A stretch of DNA of 64,000 nt from Stenotrophomonas maltophilia (GTDB lineage Bacteria; Pseudomonadota; Gammaproteobacteria; Xanthomonadales; Xanthomonadaceae). Positions 43,797-56,000 of the stretch are shown piece after piece. Positions within the stretch are counted from its first letter, which is position 1; every line of letters starts with the position of its first letter. The position numbers and the translations under genes are program-made. The DNA lies in the NCBI RefSeq assembly GCF_023518235.1, contig NZ_CP090423.1, positions 434,001-498,000 on the forward strand, given 5' to 3'. The notes under the pieces are model-generated. The model was given only the letters and a program-made list of their open reading frames with translations. It was not told where the DNA came from and made no database searches.

Positions 43797-43817
43797 GTAG
43801 AGTCGAGCTTGCTCGAT
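43797..43817. repeat. GTAG-headed hairpin, second copy
   Basis: GTAGAGTCGAGC-TT-GCTCGATG repeats the unit at 43363 with a slightly shorter stem. It lies between the DUF5329 and PspC-domain genes. Confidence 0.7.
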
Positions 43818-43846
43818 GCTCTTTCCGATATCCAGGAGACGCCGCC

Positions 43847-44050
43847 ATGAACACCACGCCCAGGACGCTGTCGCGATCGCTCAACGACCGCATGATTGCC
43901 GGCGTGATCGGCGGCATCGCGCACCGCTTCGGCTGGAGCCCCACGCTGCTGCGGGTGATCTACGTGCTGGTATCGGTGGCCTCGGCCGCGTTCCCGGGCA
44001 TTCTGGTCTATCTGATCCTGTGGCTGTTGATTCCCAACGAGGCCGATTGA
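43847..44050 (+). CDS. PspC-domain membrane protein
   Basis: The 67-residue protein is a single PspC domain: RSLNDRMIAGVIGGIAHRFGWSPTLLRVIYVLVS, then a hydrophobic helix ending LWLLIPNEAD. PspC proteins sense or respond to envelope stress. GGAG lies 9 bp before the ATG. The stop overlaps the next gene by 4 bp. Confidence 0.9.
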   Translation: MNTTPRTLSRSLNDRMIAGVIGGIAHRFGWSPTLLRVIYVLVSVASAAFPGILVYLILWLLIPNEAD

Positions 44051-44499
44051 ACGCCTCCCAACGACCGTGGCCGGTCTGGCTGCGCGCGCTGCAGGTGCTG
44101 GGCGCGGCCTGGACCCTGCCCAACACGCTGGCCGGGCTGCTGGGTGGGCTGGTGGGCATGCTCGGCGGGGCGAGACCGCGCTGGAGCGGTGCCGACTGTG
44201 CCGTCGTTTTTGACCGGTGGCCATGGGGTCCTGGCGGTGCGATCACCCTGGGCAACGTGATCCTGCACACCGGGCACGACCTCGGCATGTCGTGCCGGAC
44301 TTACGCCCACCAGGCAGGGTGGGGGGTGGAGCCGCTGATCCGCCTGGATGACCATGAGCGGGCGCACGTCTACCAGTATCTGGTGCTGGGGCCGTTGTAC
44401 CTGCCGGTGTATCTGCTGTGTGGCGGGGTGAGCGCGCGCAACCCGTTCGAGCGTGCGGCCGATCATTACGCCCGGTACGGACACGGCTGGTGGCCGTAG
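44047..44499 (+). CDS. Membrane-associated protein of unknown function
   Basis: The 150-residue protein probably starts at TTG 44047, overlapping the PspC stop (TTGA). It has a hydrophobic N-terminal region (LGAAWTLPNTLAGLLGGLVGMLGG), a middle ITLGNVILHTGHDL and a conserved-looking DDHERAHVYQYLVLGPLYLPVYLL followed by NPFERAADHYA. The HERxH phrase recalls a metal site, but no catalytic family is assigned. Translational coupling with the PspC protein suggests a shared envelope role. Confidence 0.65.
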   Translation: MNASQRPWPVWLRALQVLGAAWTLPNTLAGLLGGLVGMLGGARPRWSGADCAVVFDRWPWGPGGAITLGNVILHTGHDLGMSCRTYAHQAGWGVEPLIRLDDHERAHVYQYLVLGPLYLPVYLLCGGVSARNPFERAADHYARYGHGWWP

Positions 44500-44553
44500 T
44501 TTCCAGCCAACGGCGCAGCCCCTCGTGGATGGGTCTCGGAATGCGTTTCATGT

Positions 44554-44662
44554 GATCGGGCCGGGCGGGATGGGTTCGCGGGACACGCCGTAAACCCGTC
44601 CATGGGGGCTCGATGGCGCCATCCATGGCGCCAACGGTCCCGCGAACCCATCCCGCCCGATC
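44554..44662. repeat. Long palindromic repeat, copy A
   Basis: Arms of about 26 bp (GATC..CGGGCGGGATGGGTT and its complement ending CCCGCCCGATC) enclose a core that includes GCCGTAAACCCGTCCATGGG. The core is the inverse of that in copies B (44973) and C (52763). Confidence 0.75.
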
Positions 44663-44740
44663 GCTGACAGTTTCCGGTCGCGTCCAGCCACGGAAAAGAA
44701 AAAGAACAGCAGAAGCGGGTCGCGCGCTGCGCTTGCCCGT

Positions 44741-44764
44741 GTAGAGCCGAGCCTGCGCTCGGCT
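44741..44764. repeat. GTAG-headed hairpin
   Basis: GTAGA followed by GCCGAGC-CTGC-GCTCGGC, a perfect 7-bp stem of the SMAG-like class. Confidence 0.7.
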
Positions 44765-44972
44765 TCGTGGACTGGCCTGAAAGCGGCCGAGCGTGGGCTA
44801 TGCCGGTCGTCCTGACCGGCACCCTTCGGGCCGTCGCCATGCGCGACGTTGGCAGCGGCTCCTCCTGCTGCCTTCGGCTCTACAAAAAGCGGCCAGTCCG
44901 GCAGTTTTTGCTTTTGATTTTCTTTTTTCTTCTCCGTGGGTGGAGGCAGGCATCAGGAATCTGTCAGCGGCC

Positions 44973-45066
44973 GGGAGGGTGGGTAGGGCGGGGTGTCCGC
45001 GGCATGGAGGCCGCGGCCAAGCCCCCATGGATGGGTTCACGGCGTCCCCGGCCTGCCCACCCTCCC
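44973..45066. repeat. Long palindromic repeat, copy B
   Basis: GGGAGGGTGGG at the left and CCCACCCTCCC at the right enclose a core containing CAAGCCCCCATGGATGGG and TTCACGGCGTCCC, shared with copies A and C. Confidence 0.75.
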
Positions 45067-45186
45067 TGCCAGTCCACAGGAAACCGGCTTTCCGCGACCA
45101 ACCCATCCACCCACGCGGGGCTGCGCCGTTGGCGGGAATCCCCTGCGGATTCGTTAGTCGGAAGTTAAGGATTCGTAAGCATTCTG

Positions 45187-45301
45187 CTGCGAATTCGCAG
45201 TCATCTGCATGCAACCGATCGTCATTAGGCTGCGTGACGTTCCAGTCAGGTTCGACGCGGTAAGCTCTCCCTCGATGAGCTCGCAGCATCGCTCATCGAG
45301 T
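45187..45301 (+). promoter_or_regulatory. Palindrome and leader hairpin upstream of the 71-residue gene
   Basis: CTGCGAATTCGCAG (45187-45200) is a perfect 14-bp palindrome. A perfect 10-bp stem, CTCGATGAGC / GCTCATCGAG (45272-45281 and 45292-45301), lies 35 bp before the ATG at 45337. The first may be an operator and the second a structured 5' leader. Confidence 0.45.
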
Positions 45302-45336
45302 GCAGTACGCAGTAGCATTTTGGAGGAATACATCAC

Positions 45337-45552
45337 ATGGCAATTGTTCTCTATGTCGGTGGTAGCAAGGATGGCGAGAAGGGCGTGGTGCCCTACGGCT
45401 TCAGCAAATCCCGCGCCGACACCGCGCTGGGGCCGGAGTTCTACACCGAGCGGTTCATGGAACTGCAGGGTGTCGGCAAGGTCCGCCTGATGGCCCTGGA
45501 AGGCATGCGTGACGAGATCGTCATGCAGCGCGCCGCCCGCCACTACCGCTGA
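45337..45552 (+). CDS. Small conserved-looking hypothetical protein
   Basis: The 71-residue product (MAIVLYVGGSKDGEKGVVPY at its start, VRLMALEGMRDEIVMQRAAR near its end) has no recognised domain. A strong GGAGG site 10 bp before the ATG, a structured leader and good codon use support a real, well-expressed gene. Confidence 0.7.
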   Translation: MAIVLYVGGSKDGEKGVVPYGFSKSRADTALGPEFYTERFMELQGVGKVRLMALEGMRDEIVMQRAARHYR

Positions 45553-45759
45553 CCTTCGCAACACGCGGCAGGGCTCGCCCACCATCGCGCGCCCGCGCCG
45601 GCATCCCAGCCCCGGGCCCGTCCGAGCCCTCTCTCCGCCAGGATGCCGGCGTCCCCACCGGTTGCGCCGCTGAACCTCGCCCTCTGTCAATGCCTTGTTC
45701 GGCTGCGCCGCGGGTTGCCAGAATGGGGCCTTCCCGTAACGCGGCACAGACCTGAAGCA

Positions 45760-48147
<2,388 letters not shown>

Positions 48148-48355
48148 GGTTCCTGGCCCCCGTCACGCTTGATGTGTGGCGGGGGACTTGTCGGTTTTCC
48201 CCGTGATTGCGCACACTTGCGCAACAGGGGCGGCGTTTGGCCACCCCGCTGTCGCTGGGGAGGGCCATGACGCCAGCACGACCCGTCGTCTTCATTGGCG
48301 GCTGCAGCCTTTCGCTGCGGCCCGCGCCTGCCTGCGCCTGCGAGGCGCCCCGTTG

Positions 48356-50539
48356 ATGGCGGGCCAGGGCAACAACGGCAACGGGATGCTGGAGCGACGC
48401 CTGCACGAGCTGGCCGAGGAGCGCCGCCGGCTGGCGATGATCATCGACGGTACCGCGGCCGGCACCTGGGAATGGAACGTGCAGACCGGGCAGATGCGGG
48501 TCAACGCGCGCTGGGCCGAAATCGTCGGTTATCGGCTGGACGAGCTGGAGCCGGTCTGCCAGAAGACCTTCCTGAAGCTGGTCCATCCCGATGACATCGC
48601 GTTGTCCGATGCGGCGCTGGAAGACCACTTCGAAGGGCGCAGCGACAACTATGCCTGCCTGCTGCGCATGCGCCACCGCAATGGCCAATGGATCTGGATC
48701 CAGGACCGGGGCAGGGTGTTCGAATGGGATGGGCAGGGGCGGCCGCTGTGGATGGCCGGCGCGCATGCCGATGTGACCGAACTGCAGCAGGCCCGGCATG
48801 ACGCGGCCGAGACCCGCCAGCGCCTGCAGGCCGTGGTCGATGCCTCCGACGAGGTGGCGGTGATCGCCACCGATACCGATGGCACCATCACCCTGTTCAA
48901 TACCGGCGCAGAGCGGTTGCTGGGCTACAGCGCCGCTGAGGTGGTCGGCCAGCGCAGGCTCGATGCCTTCCACGACCCGCAGGAGCTCAGGGCCTGGCTG
49001 CAACCGCAGGCCGCGGCCGATGGCACGCTTCCGGGCGTGTTCGAGGCGCTCAGCGCGCGCGCCGACGGCCAGACGTATTCACGACAATGGACCCTGCTGC
49101 GCAAGGATGGCCAGTCGCGCCAGGTGCGGCTGTCGATCAGCCGCATGGACGGGGCTGACGGCCAGCGCATCGGCTACGTCGGCATGGCCATCGACATCAC
49201 CGAGATCCTGCAGGCACGTGCCGAAGCGCGCCTGTCGGCGGAGAAGTTCGCCGGCGCGTTCACCTCCGCCGCACTGGGCATGGCGCTGGTGTCGCTGGAA
49301 GGCCGCTGGCTGGACGTCAACGACGCGCTGTGCCGGATCCTTGGCTATCCGCGCGAGGAACTGCTGCAGGTCGATTTCCAGCGCCTGACCCATGCCGATG
49401 ACCTGCAGGCCGATCTGGCCCTGGTGCAGGACCTGCTGGCGGGCCGGCGCAGCCATTACCATCTGGAAAAGCGCTACCTGGACCGCGATGGCCGCACCAT
49501 CTGGGCGCGCCTGTCGGTCTCGCTGGTGCGCAACGAGCATGGCGAACCGCTGCATTTCGTCTCGCAGATCCAGGACATCACCGCCCAGCGCAGCAGCGAG
49601 CAGCGCCTGTTCGAGAGCGAGCAGCGCAGCCGCATCACCCTGGATGCGGTGGCCGACCTGGTGCTCAGCGTCAACCTTGATGGTCGCATCGATTACGCCA
49701 ATGCGGCGGCGGTGCGCACCCTGGCCGGCGATGGCGCCTTGTCGCTGGCCGGGCACAAGGTGCAGGACGTGCTGTCGCTGACCACCGAATATGCGCCCGG
49801 CTCGGTGCTGGATGTATCGGTACTGCTGGACCCGGAAAGCAACGCCGTGGACCTGCATGCCGATCTGCTGCTGCGCCTGGGCAGCGCCACGGTGCCGGCG
49901 GACCTGACCCGTGCCTGGCTGCGCGACGATGAAGGCCATGTGCGGGGCGCGGTGTGGGTGCTGCGCGATGACACCCAGCAGCGCGCACGCCAGCGCGAGG
50001 CCCGCCACCTGGCCGAGATCGACCCGCTGACTGAACTGAGCAACCGCCGTGGCTTCGAGGTGCATCTGCAGCAGGCGATCACCCGCGTTGAACGGACCGG
50101 GCAGGCCGCATCGCTGATGTATATCGACCTGGACCGCTTCAAGCCGGTGAACGACACCTGGGGGCACCTGGCCGGCGATGCCGTGTTGTGGGCGGTGGCC
50201 AGCGTGCTGCGGCACGGCGTGCGTGATTCGGATGTGGTGGCACGCCTGGGCGGCGATGAGTTCGCGGTGATCCTGTCCGGCTGCACGCCGCGCCGCGCTG
50301 CCCGCATCGGTGGCGAACTGCTGCACACGCTGGCGTCGCTGTCCATTCCCTGGGACCAGCACCGGCTGCGGGTCGGTGCCAGCATCGGCATTGCGCCGTT
50401 GGCCGGCGGCATGAGCGTGGACCAGGCGGTGGCCGCCGCCGATGCCCAGTGCTACCGGGCCAAGGCGATGGGCCGCAACAACGTGCAGGTGCAGGGCGAA
50501 CTGTCCGACCTGCCGGGCGAGGACGGTGAGGCCGGCTGA
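48356..50539 (+). CDS. Multi-PAS diguanylate cyclase
   Basis: The 727-residue soluble protein contains four PAS domains in tandem (GTWEWNVQTGQM, FNTGAERLLGYSAAEV, LDVNDALCRILGYPREEL, VNLDGRIDYANAAAV) and a C-terminal GGDEF domain with an intact RLGGDEFAVIL active site and LTELSNRRGFE start. The region after the active site holds no EAL domain. It is likely to make c-di-GMP in response to a cytosolic signal such as oxygen, redox state or a ligand. The ATG at 48356 gives a start just before the first helix; GTG starts upstream lack support. Confidence 0.9.
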   Translation: MAGQGNNGNGMLERRLHELAEERRRLAMIIDGTAAGTWEWNVQTGQMRVNARWAEIVGYRLDELEPVCQKTFLKLVHPDDIALSDAALEDHFEGRSDNYACLLRMRHRNGQWIWIQDRGRVFEWDGQGRPLWMAGAHADVTELQQARHDAAETRQRLQAVVDASDEVAVIATDTDGTITLFNTGAERLLGYSAAEVVGQRRLDAFHDPQELRAWLQPQAAADGTLPGVFEALSARADGQTYSRQWTLLRKDGQSRQVRLSISRMDGADGQRIGYVGMAIDITEILQARAEARLSAEKFAGAFTSAALGMALVSLEGRWLDVNDALCRILGYPREELLQVDFQRLTHADDLQADLALVQDLLAGRRSHYHLEKRYLDRDGRTIWARLSVSLVRNEHGEPLHFVSQIQDITAQRSSEQRLFESEQRSRITLDAVADLVLSVNLDGRIDYANAAAVRTLAGDGALSLAGHKVQDVLSLTTEYAPGSVLDVSVLLDPESNAVDLHADLLLRLGSATVPADLTRAWLRDDEGHVRGAVWVLRDDTQQRARQREARHLAEIDPLTELSNRRGFEVHLQQAITRVERTGQAASLMYIDLDRFKPVNDTWGHLAGDAVLWAVASVLRHGVRDSDVVARLGGDEFAVILSGCTPRRAARIGGELLHTLASLSIPWDQHRLRVGASIGIAPLAGGMSVDQAVAAADAQCYRAKAMGRNNVQVQGELSDLPGEDGEAG

Positions 50540-50635
50540 ACCGGCCTGCACCGCCCGGTGGGGATGAAGGATGTTTCATTTGCCCGTACCGGCCGATTTG
50601 GCGAGCATGGGCCAGCCTGGACTTCCGAAGTGCCC

Positions 50636-51319
50636 ATGTCGCGTGTATTGACCATCGAGGATGACGCCATCACCGCCCAGGAAATCCTGGCGGAACTGGC
50701 CAGTCATGGCCTGCAGGTGGACTGGGTGGCCGACGGCCGCGAAGGCATGGTGCGGGCGGCCAGCGGTGACTATGACGCGATCACGCTGGATCGCATGCTG
50801 CCCGGCCTGGATGGCCTGGCCATCGTCACCACGCTGCGCCGGATCGGCATCGATACGCCGGTGTTGATGCTCAGTGCGCTGTCCGACGTCGACGAACGCG
50901 TGCGTGGTCTGCGCGCCGGTGGCGACGACTACCTGACCAAGCCGTTCGCCTCCGACGAGATGGCGGCGAGGGTGGAAGTGCTGCTGCGCCGCCGCCAGCG
51001 CCCGGCCGGCAACGAGACCGTGCTGCGGGTGGGCGACCTGCAGCTGGACCTGCTGGCGCGCACCGCCCATCGCGGCGGGCGCAGCCTGAGCCTGCTGCCG
51101 ACCGAGTTCAAGCTGCTGGAGTACCTGATGCGCAACGCCGGCCAGGTGCTGACCCGGATGATGCTGTTCGAGGAAGTGTGGGGCTATCACTTCGACCCCG
51201 GCACCAACCTGATCGATGTCCATATTGGTCGCCTGCGGCGCAAGCTGGACCACCCCGATGCCCCGGCGCTGATCCGTACCGTGCGCGGTAGCGGCTATGT
51301 CCTCAGCGAAACTGTCTGA
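50636..51319 (+). CDS. OmpR-family response regulator
   Basis: The 227-residue regulator has a receiver domain with phosphoacceptor D52 (DAITLDRMLPGLDG) and LTKPF, and a winged-helix DNA-binding domain (LLPTEFKLLEYLMRNAGQVLTR, DVHIGRLRRKLD). It is of the QseB/TctD type. It overlaps the kinase gene by 23 bp and lies 1.7 kb upstream of the RND pump operon, which it may control. Confidence 0.92.
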   Translation: MSRVLTIEDDAITAQEILAELASHGLQVDWVADGREGMVRAASGDYDAITLDRMLPGLDGLAIVTTLRRIGIDTPVLMLSALSDVDERVRGLRAGGDDYLTKPFASDEMAARVEVLLRRRQRPAGNETVLRVGDLQLDLLARTAHRGGRSLSLLPTEFKLLEYLMRNAGQVLTRMMLFEEVWGYHFDPGTNLIDVHIGRLRRKLDHPDAPALIRTVRGSGYVLSETV

Positions 51320-52676
51320 CGGCTGGCGTTCGTCCAGCAGTCGCCTGCTGGGCCTGTACAGCCTGCTGTTCGTCGCCTGGTCCTGCGCCTTGCTGGGCGT
51401 GCTGTACTGGCGGGTGTCGCTGTACCTGGACGAGCTGGCACAGTCTGCCGTGCTGCAGCGCGCACACCTGTTCGAGCATTTCACCGGTGACGGGCTGACC
51501 GCGGCGCTGCGCGAGAACCGACGCTACGACCTGCATGGCATTGATGCCTACGGGCTGTTCACGCCCGAGGGCAAGCCGCTTGCCGGCATGCTGAAGTCGC
51601 TGCCCGCACAGCTGCCGCCGGATGGCAGCGCACACCCGGTTTCGGGGCTGCCGATCAACGATGCCTACGCCCGCGGCAAGCGCGGCTTCGGCGTGGCCAT
51701 GCCGACCCGCGACGGCCGCATCCTGGTGCTGGTGCGCTACAGCGGGCCGTTGAACCAGGTCAACCATCTGATCCTCGATGCACTGTTGTGGGGAGTATCG
51801 CTGACCCTGCTGCCCGGCCTGCTGGGCTGGCACTTGCTGCGACAGCGGCCGCTGCGGCGCATCCAGGCCATCGAGCAGGCCACCGCCCGCATCGTGGCCG
51901 GTGACCTGGGCCGGCGTCTGCCGCTGTCCAACCGCCGCGACGAGCTGGACATGCTGGCGGCCATCGTCAATGCGATGCTCGACCGCATCGAACAGCTGAT
52001 GACCGAGGTCAAGGGCGTGTGTGACAACATCGCCCATGACCTGCGCACGCCGCTGACGCGCGTTCGTGCGCAGCTGTACCGCATGCGCCAGCAGGTGGCC
52101 GATGGTGATCCGCAGTCACTGGCGCTGGAGCAGGTGCTGGAGGAGACCGACACCCTGATGGCGCGCTTCCGCGCGCTGCTGAGGATTTCCGAACTGGAAG
52201 ACCATCAGCGCCGTTCCGGTTTCAGCACGCTGGCGCCGAACGCGCTGCTGCAGGAGATCCATGCCTTCTATGCGCCGCTGGCGGAGGAGAAGGGGCAGCT
52301 GTTGCTGCTCGAGCTGGCCGCCGATCTGCCGGGCGTGATCGGTGACCGCGGCCTGTTGTTCGAAGCGATCGGCAATCTGCTCGACAACGCGATCCGGTTC
52401 GCACCGGAAGGCGGCCGTGTGCAGCTTTCGGCGCGGGTGGAGCAGGGTGCTACCTGCATCGTGGTGGAGGACTCCGGGCCGGGCATTGCCGAGGCCGAGC
52501 GCAGCCTGGTGTTCCAGCGTTTCCATCGTGCGGAGGCCAGCAAGGGCGGTGGCTTCGGGCTGGGGCTGTCGATCGTGGCAGCGATTGCCGGGCTGCACGG
52601 ATTCCGCCTGCAGGTGGGGCAGTCCACGCTGGGCGGCGCTCGATTCAGCCTGCTGTGCAGGCCGCAGGTGCTGTAG
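51297..52676 (+). CDS. Sensor histidine kinase of the adjacent OmpR-type pair
   Basis: The 459-residue kinase has an N-terminal membrane helix (LGLYSLLFVAWSCALLGVLYW), a periplasmic sensor of about 115 residues, a second helix (LLWGVSLTLLPGLLGWHLL), a HAMP domain, a HisKA box with H near 246 (DNIAHDLRTPLTR) and an ATPase domain (NLLDNAIRFAP, DSGPGIAEAE, GFGLGLSIV). The periplasmic sensor suggests detection of an envelope or external compound. Overlap with the regulator gene indicates a single operon. Confidence 0.92.
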   Translation: MSSAKLSDGWRSSSSRLLGLYSLLFVAWSCALLGVLYWRVSLYLDELAQSAVLQRAHLFEHFTGDGLTAALRENRRYDLHGIDAYGLFTPEGKPLAGMLKSLPAQLPPDGSAHPVSGLPINDAYARGKRGFGVAMPTRDGRILVLVRYSGPLNQVNHLILDALLWGVSLTLLPGLLGWHLLRQRPLRRIQAIEQATARIVAGDLGRRLPLSNRRDELDMLAAIVNAMLDRIEQLMTEVKGVCDNIAHDLRTPLTRVRAQLYRMRQQVADGDPQSLALEQVLEETDTLMARFRALLRISELEDHQRRSGFSTLAPNALLQEIHAFYAPLAEEKGQLLLLELAADLPGVIGDRGLLFEAIGNLLDNAIRFAPEGGRVQLSARVEQGATCIVVEDSGPGIAEAERSLVFQRFHRAEASKGGGFGLGLSIVAAIAGLHGFRLQVGQSTLGGARFSLLCRPQVL

Positions 52677-52689
52677 GGAGTGGTCTTTT

Positions 52690-52708
52690 GCAGGGCGTGC
52701 AGCCCTGC
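52690..52708 (+). terminator. Hairpin behind the two-component operon
   Basis: GCAGGGC-GTGCA-GCCCTGC forms a perfect 7-bp stem 14 bp after the kinase stop codon, without a T-run. It may reduce read-through into the repeat and the pump operon. Confidence 0.4.
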
Positions 52709-52718
52709 ACCTGCTGCA

Positions 52719-52906
52719 ATCAACGTCAACGTCAACGTCAAACGCCGGGATTCCTGTGGGTAGGCGGGGCACTGTGGGTTTGCGGGGTGTGAGCCGCATG
52801 GATGCGGCGACCAAGCCCCCATGGACGGGTTTACGGCGTCCCCGCAAACCCATAGTGCCCCGCCAACCTCCAGCAAACCGCCCTGGCTTTTGATGTTGAC
52901 GTTGAT
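52719..52906. repeat. Long palindromic repeat, copy C, with outer inverted arms
   Basis: Outer arms ATCAACGTCAAC (52719-52730) and GTTGACGTTGAT (52895-52906) are exact complements; the left one continues as an AACGTC tandem. Inner arms (GGCGGGGCAC.. at 52763 and ..GTGCCCCGCC at 52864) enclose the core CAAGCCCCCATGGACGGG plus TTTACGGCGTCCC, shared with copies A and B. No gene is seen between 52677 and 53052. Confidence 0.75.
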
Positions 52907-53052
52907 TCGGCGGGTGCAGGGCGCCACCCTGCCGAACCCACCCCTTTCATGAAATATGTTTCATCCGTAGCACAGCATTGTTTTAGCTGCCAGCGCCGAT
53001 ACTTGCCGGCCTGCGCTGCCCGCGGTGGGCAGTGGCACCGCTGGAGAGCCGC

Positions 53053-56000
53053 ATGCTCGGGTTGGTCAGGACCGCGCTCAACAAGCCTTACACCTTCGTG
53101 GTGATGGCCATTTTCATCTGCATCGTCGGTCCGCTCAGCGCACTGCGCACCCCCACCGATGTGTTTCCCGATATCGGCATCCCGGTCATCGCGGTGGTCT
53201 GGCAGTACACCGGCCTGTCGCCGGATGCGATGGCCGGTCGGGTGGTCTCCCCTTACGAGCGCGCGCTGAGCACCACCGTCAATGACATCGAGCACATCGA
53301 GTCGCAGTCACTGGCCGGCATGGGCGTGGTCAAGGTGTTCTTCCAGCCGGGTGTGGACATCCGCACCGCCAATGCGCAGATCACCGCCATCTCGCAGACC
53401 ATCGTCAAGCAGATGCCGGCCGGCATGACGCCGCCGCTGATCCTCAACTACAGCGCCTCCACCGTGCCGGTGCTGCAGATGGCGTTCTCCAGCCCGACCC
53501 TGGGCGAATCGCAGATCCGTGACCTGGCGCAGAACACCGTGCGGCCGCCGCTCACCTCGATTCCCGGGCTGGCCATTCCCGCGCCGTACGGCGGCAAGCA
53601 GCGCCAGATTACCCTCGATCTGGACCCGCAGGCGATGGCGGCCAAGGGATTGTCGGCGCAGGACGTGGGCAATGCGCTGGCCGCGCAGAACCAGATCACC
53701 CCGGTCGGCACTGCCAAGCTGGGCAGCAGCGAGTTCACCGTGCTGCTCAACAACAGCCCCAGTGAGATCGAGGCGCTGAACGATCTGCCGATCCGCAGCG
53801 TCAACGGTGCGGTTGTCACCATTGGCCAGGTGGCCCACGTCCGTGATGGCGCGCCGCCGCAGACCAACATCGTGCGCGTCAACGGCGGGCACTCGGTGCT
53901 GATGGCCGCGCTGAAGAACGGCGATGCCTCCACGCTCACCCTGGTCAGCCGCATCCGCGGCATGCTGCCGCAGATCGGCGAAACGCTGCCGCCGTCGCTG
54001 AAGATCTCGCTGCTGGGGGATGCCTCCACCTTCGTGCGCGAATCGATCAGCAGCGTCGCCCGCGAAGGCATCATCGCCGCGCTGCTGACCAGCGTGATGA
54101 TCCTGGTGTTCCTCGGCAGCTGGCGCTCGACAGTGATCATCGCCGCGTCGATTCCGCTGGCGGTGCTGTCGGCCATCGCGCTGCTGTCGGCCGCCGGGCA
54201 GACGCTCAACGTGATGACGCTGGGCGGCCTGGCACTGGCGGTGGGCATCCTGGTCGACGATGCCACGGTCACCATCGAGAACGTCAACTGGCACCTGGAG
54301 CAGGGCAAGGGCGTACGCGAGGCGATTCTGGACGGCGCCGCGCAGATCGTCGGCCCGGCATTCGTGTCGCTGCTGTGCATCTGCATCGTGTTCGTGCCGA
54401 TGTTCCTGCTCGATGGTATTGCCGGCTACCTGTTCCGGCCGATGGCACTGGCGGTGATCTTCGCCATGGCCAGTTCGTTCGTGCTGTCGCGCACGCTGGT
54501 GCCGACCATGGCGCTGTATCTGTTGAAACCGCATCGGGTGGAGCGAGGCGCCGGTCATCATCCCGAAGATGCCTTCCTCAACCATCACGAAGGTGACCAT
54601 CCGCAGCCCCGCCGCGCGCGCTTCACCGCCACCATGGTGCGCTGGCAGCAGCGCTTCGAAGCCGGTTTCTCCGCCACCCGTGACCTGTACCACGCGCTGC
54701 TGGGCCTGGCACTGGCCCATCGTGGGCGCTTCCTGGTCGGCTTCATGGCCTGCGTGCTGCTGTCCTTCGCGCTTCTGCCGACATTGGGCCAGGACTTCTT
54801 CCCGGCCACCGAAGCCAGCGCACTGTCGCTGCATGTGCGCCTGCCGCTGGGCACGCGCATCGAGGAAACCGCTGCGGCCTTCGATCGCATCGAGGCACGC
54901 ATCCGCCAGGAGATCCCGCCGCACGAGATCGATGCCATCGTCGACAACCTTGGCCTGCCGATGACCGGCATCAACATGGCCTACAGCGCCAGTGGCACCA
55001 TCGGTCCACAGGATGGTGACATCCAGGTCTCGCTGAAGCCGGGTCATGCTGATGCGGCAGCCTACGAGAAGCACCTTCGCGAAGTGCTGCCGGCCGCATT
55101 CCCGGGTGCCAGCTTCGCCTTCCTGCCGGCCGACACCAGCAGCCAGATCCTCAACTTCGGTTCACCGGCGCCGCTGGATATCCGTATTGCCGGGCCGGAC
55201 GCAGCCGGCAACCGTGCCTATGCGCAGGAACTGCAGCGCCGCCTGCGCCACGTGCCGGGGCTGGTCGACCTGCGCCTGCAGCAGCCCGACGGCTATCCCA
55301 CCTTGAAGGTGGACGTTGATCGCCTGCGCGCCAACGGCCTGGGCATCACCGAACGCGACGTCACCAACAGCATGGTGGCCTCGCTGGCCGGCAGTGGCCA
55401 GGTGGCCCCCACGTTCTGGCTGAGCCCGAAGAACGGCATCTCCTACGGCGTGGTCGCGGCGACGCCGCAGTACCGCATGGACAGCCTGGCCGCGCTGCAG
55501 GCGTTGCCGGTGACCGGCAGCGGTGGCGTGCCGCAGGTGCTGGGCGGACTGGCCGACATCCAGCGCGGTTCCAGCTCGGCGGTGGTGACCCACTACAACG
55601 TGCAGCCCACGCTGGATCTGTTTGCCAGCGTGCAGGGCCGCGACCTGGGCGCGGTGGCGGCCGATGTGCAGAAGGTCATCGACGGCATGGCCGGCCAGCG
55701 TCCGCGCGGCACCGAGGTTGGCCTGCACGGGCAGATCGACGCGCTGCATGTGGCCTTCACCGGCCTCGGCTACGGCCTGCTGGCCGCGATCGTGCTGATC
55801 TACCTGCTGATCGTCATCAACTTCCAGTCCTGGACCGACCCGTTCGTGATCATCACCGCGCTGCCGGCCGGGCTGGCCGGGGTGGTCTGGATGCTGTTCC
55901 TGACCCACACCACGCTGTCGGTGCCGGCGCTGACCGGCGCCATCCTCTGCATGGGCGTGGCCACGGCCAATTCGATCCTGGTGGTCAGCTTCTGCCGTGA

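Larger units (their letters stand above)
44506..45133. repeat. 628-bp intergenic element bounded by inverted repeats
   Basis: GCCAACGGCGCAGCCCC at 44506-44522 recurs as its exact reverse complement at 45117-45133, and similarity continues inward (TCGTGGATGGGT against ACCCATCCACCCACG). The interval holds two long palindromic repeats (44554 and 44973), a GTAG hairpin (44741) and an A/T-rich patch, but no gene that I can support. It may be a composite of nested repeats or a non-autonomous mobile element. Confidence 0.55.

Noticed and set aside
48207..48224. TTGCGCA-CACT-TGCGCAA dyad between tex and the GGDEF gene as an operator
   Set aside because: The dyad is real but it lies 130 bp from the chosen start, has no nearby promoter that I can identify, and could be a chance GC-rich palindrome.
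52719..52742. AACGTC tandem repeats as a possible CRISPR or iteron array
   Set aside because: Only three or four contiguous hexamers without spacers. The arm pairs with 52895-52906, so it is part of a palindromic repeat.
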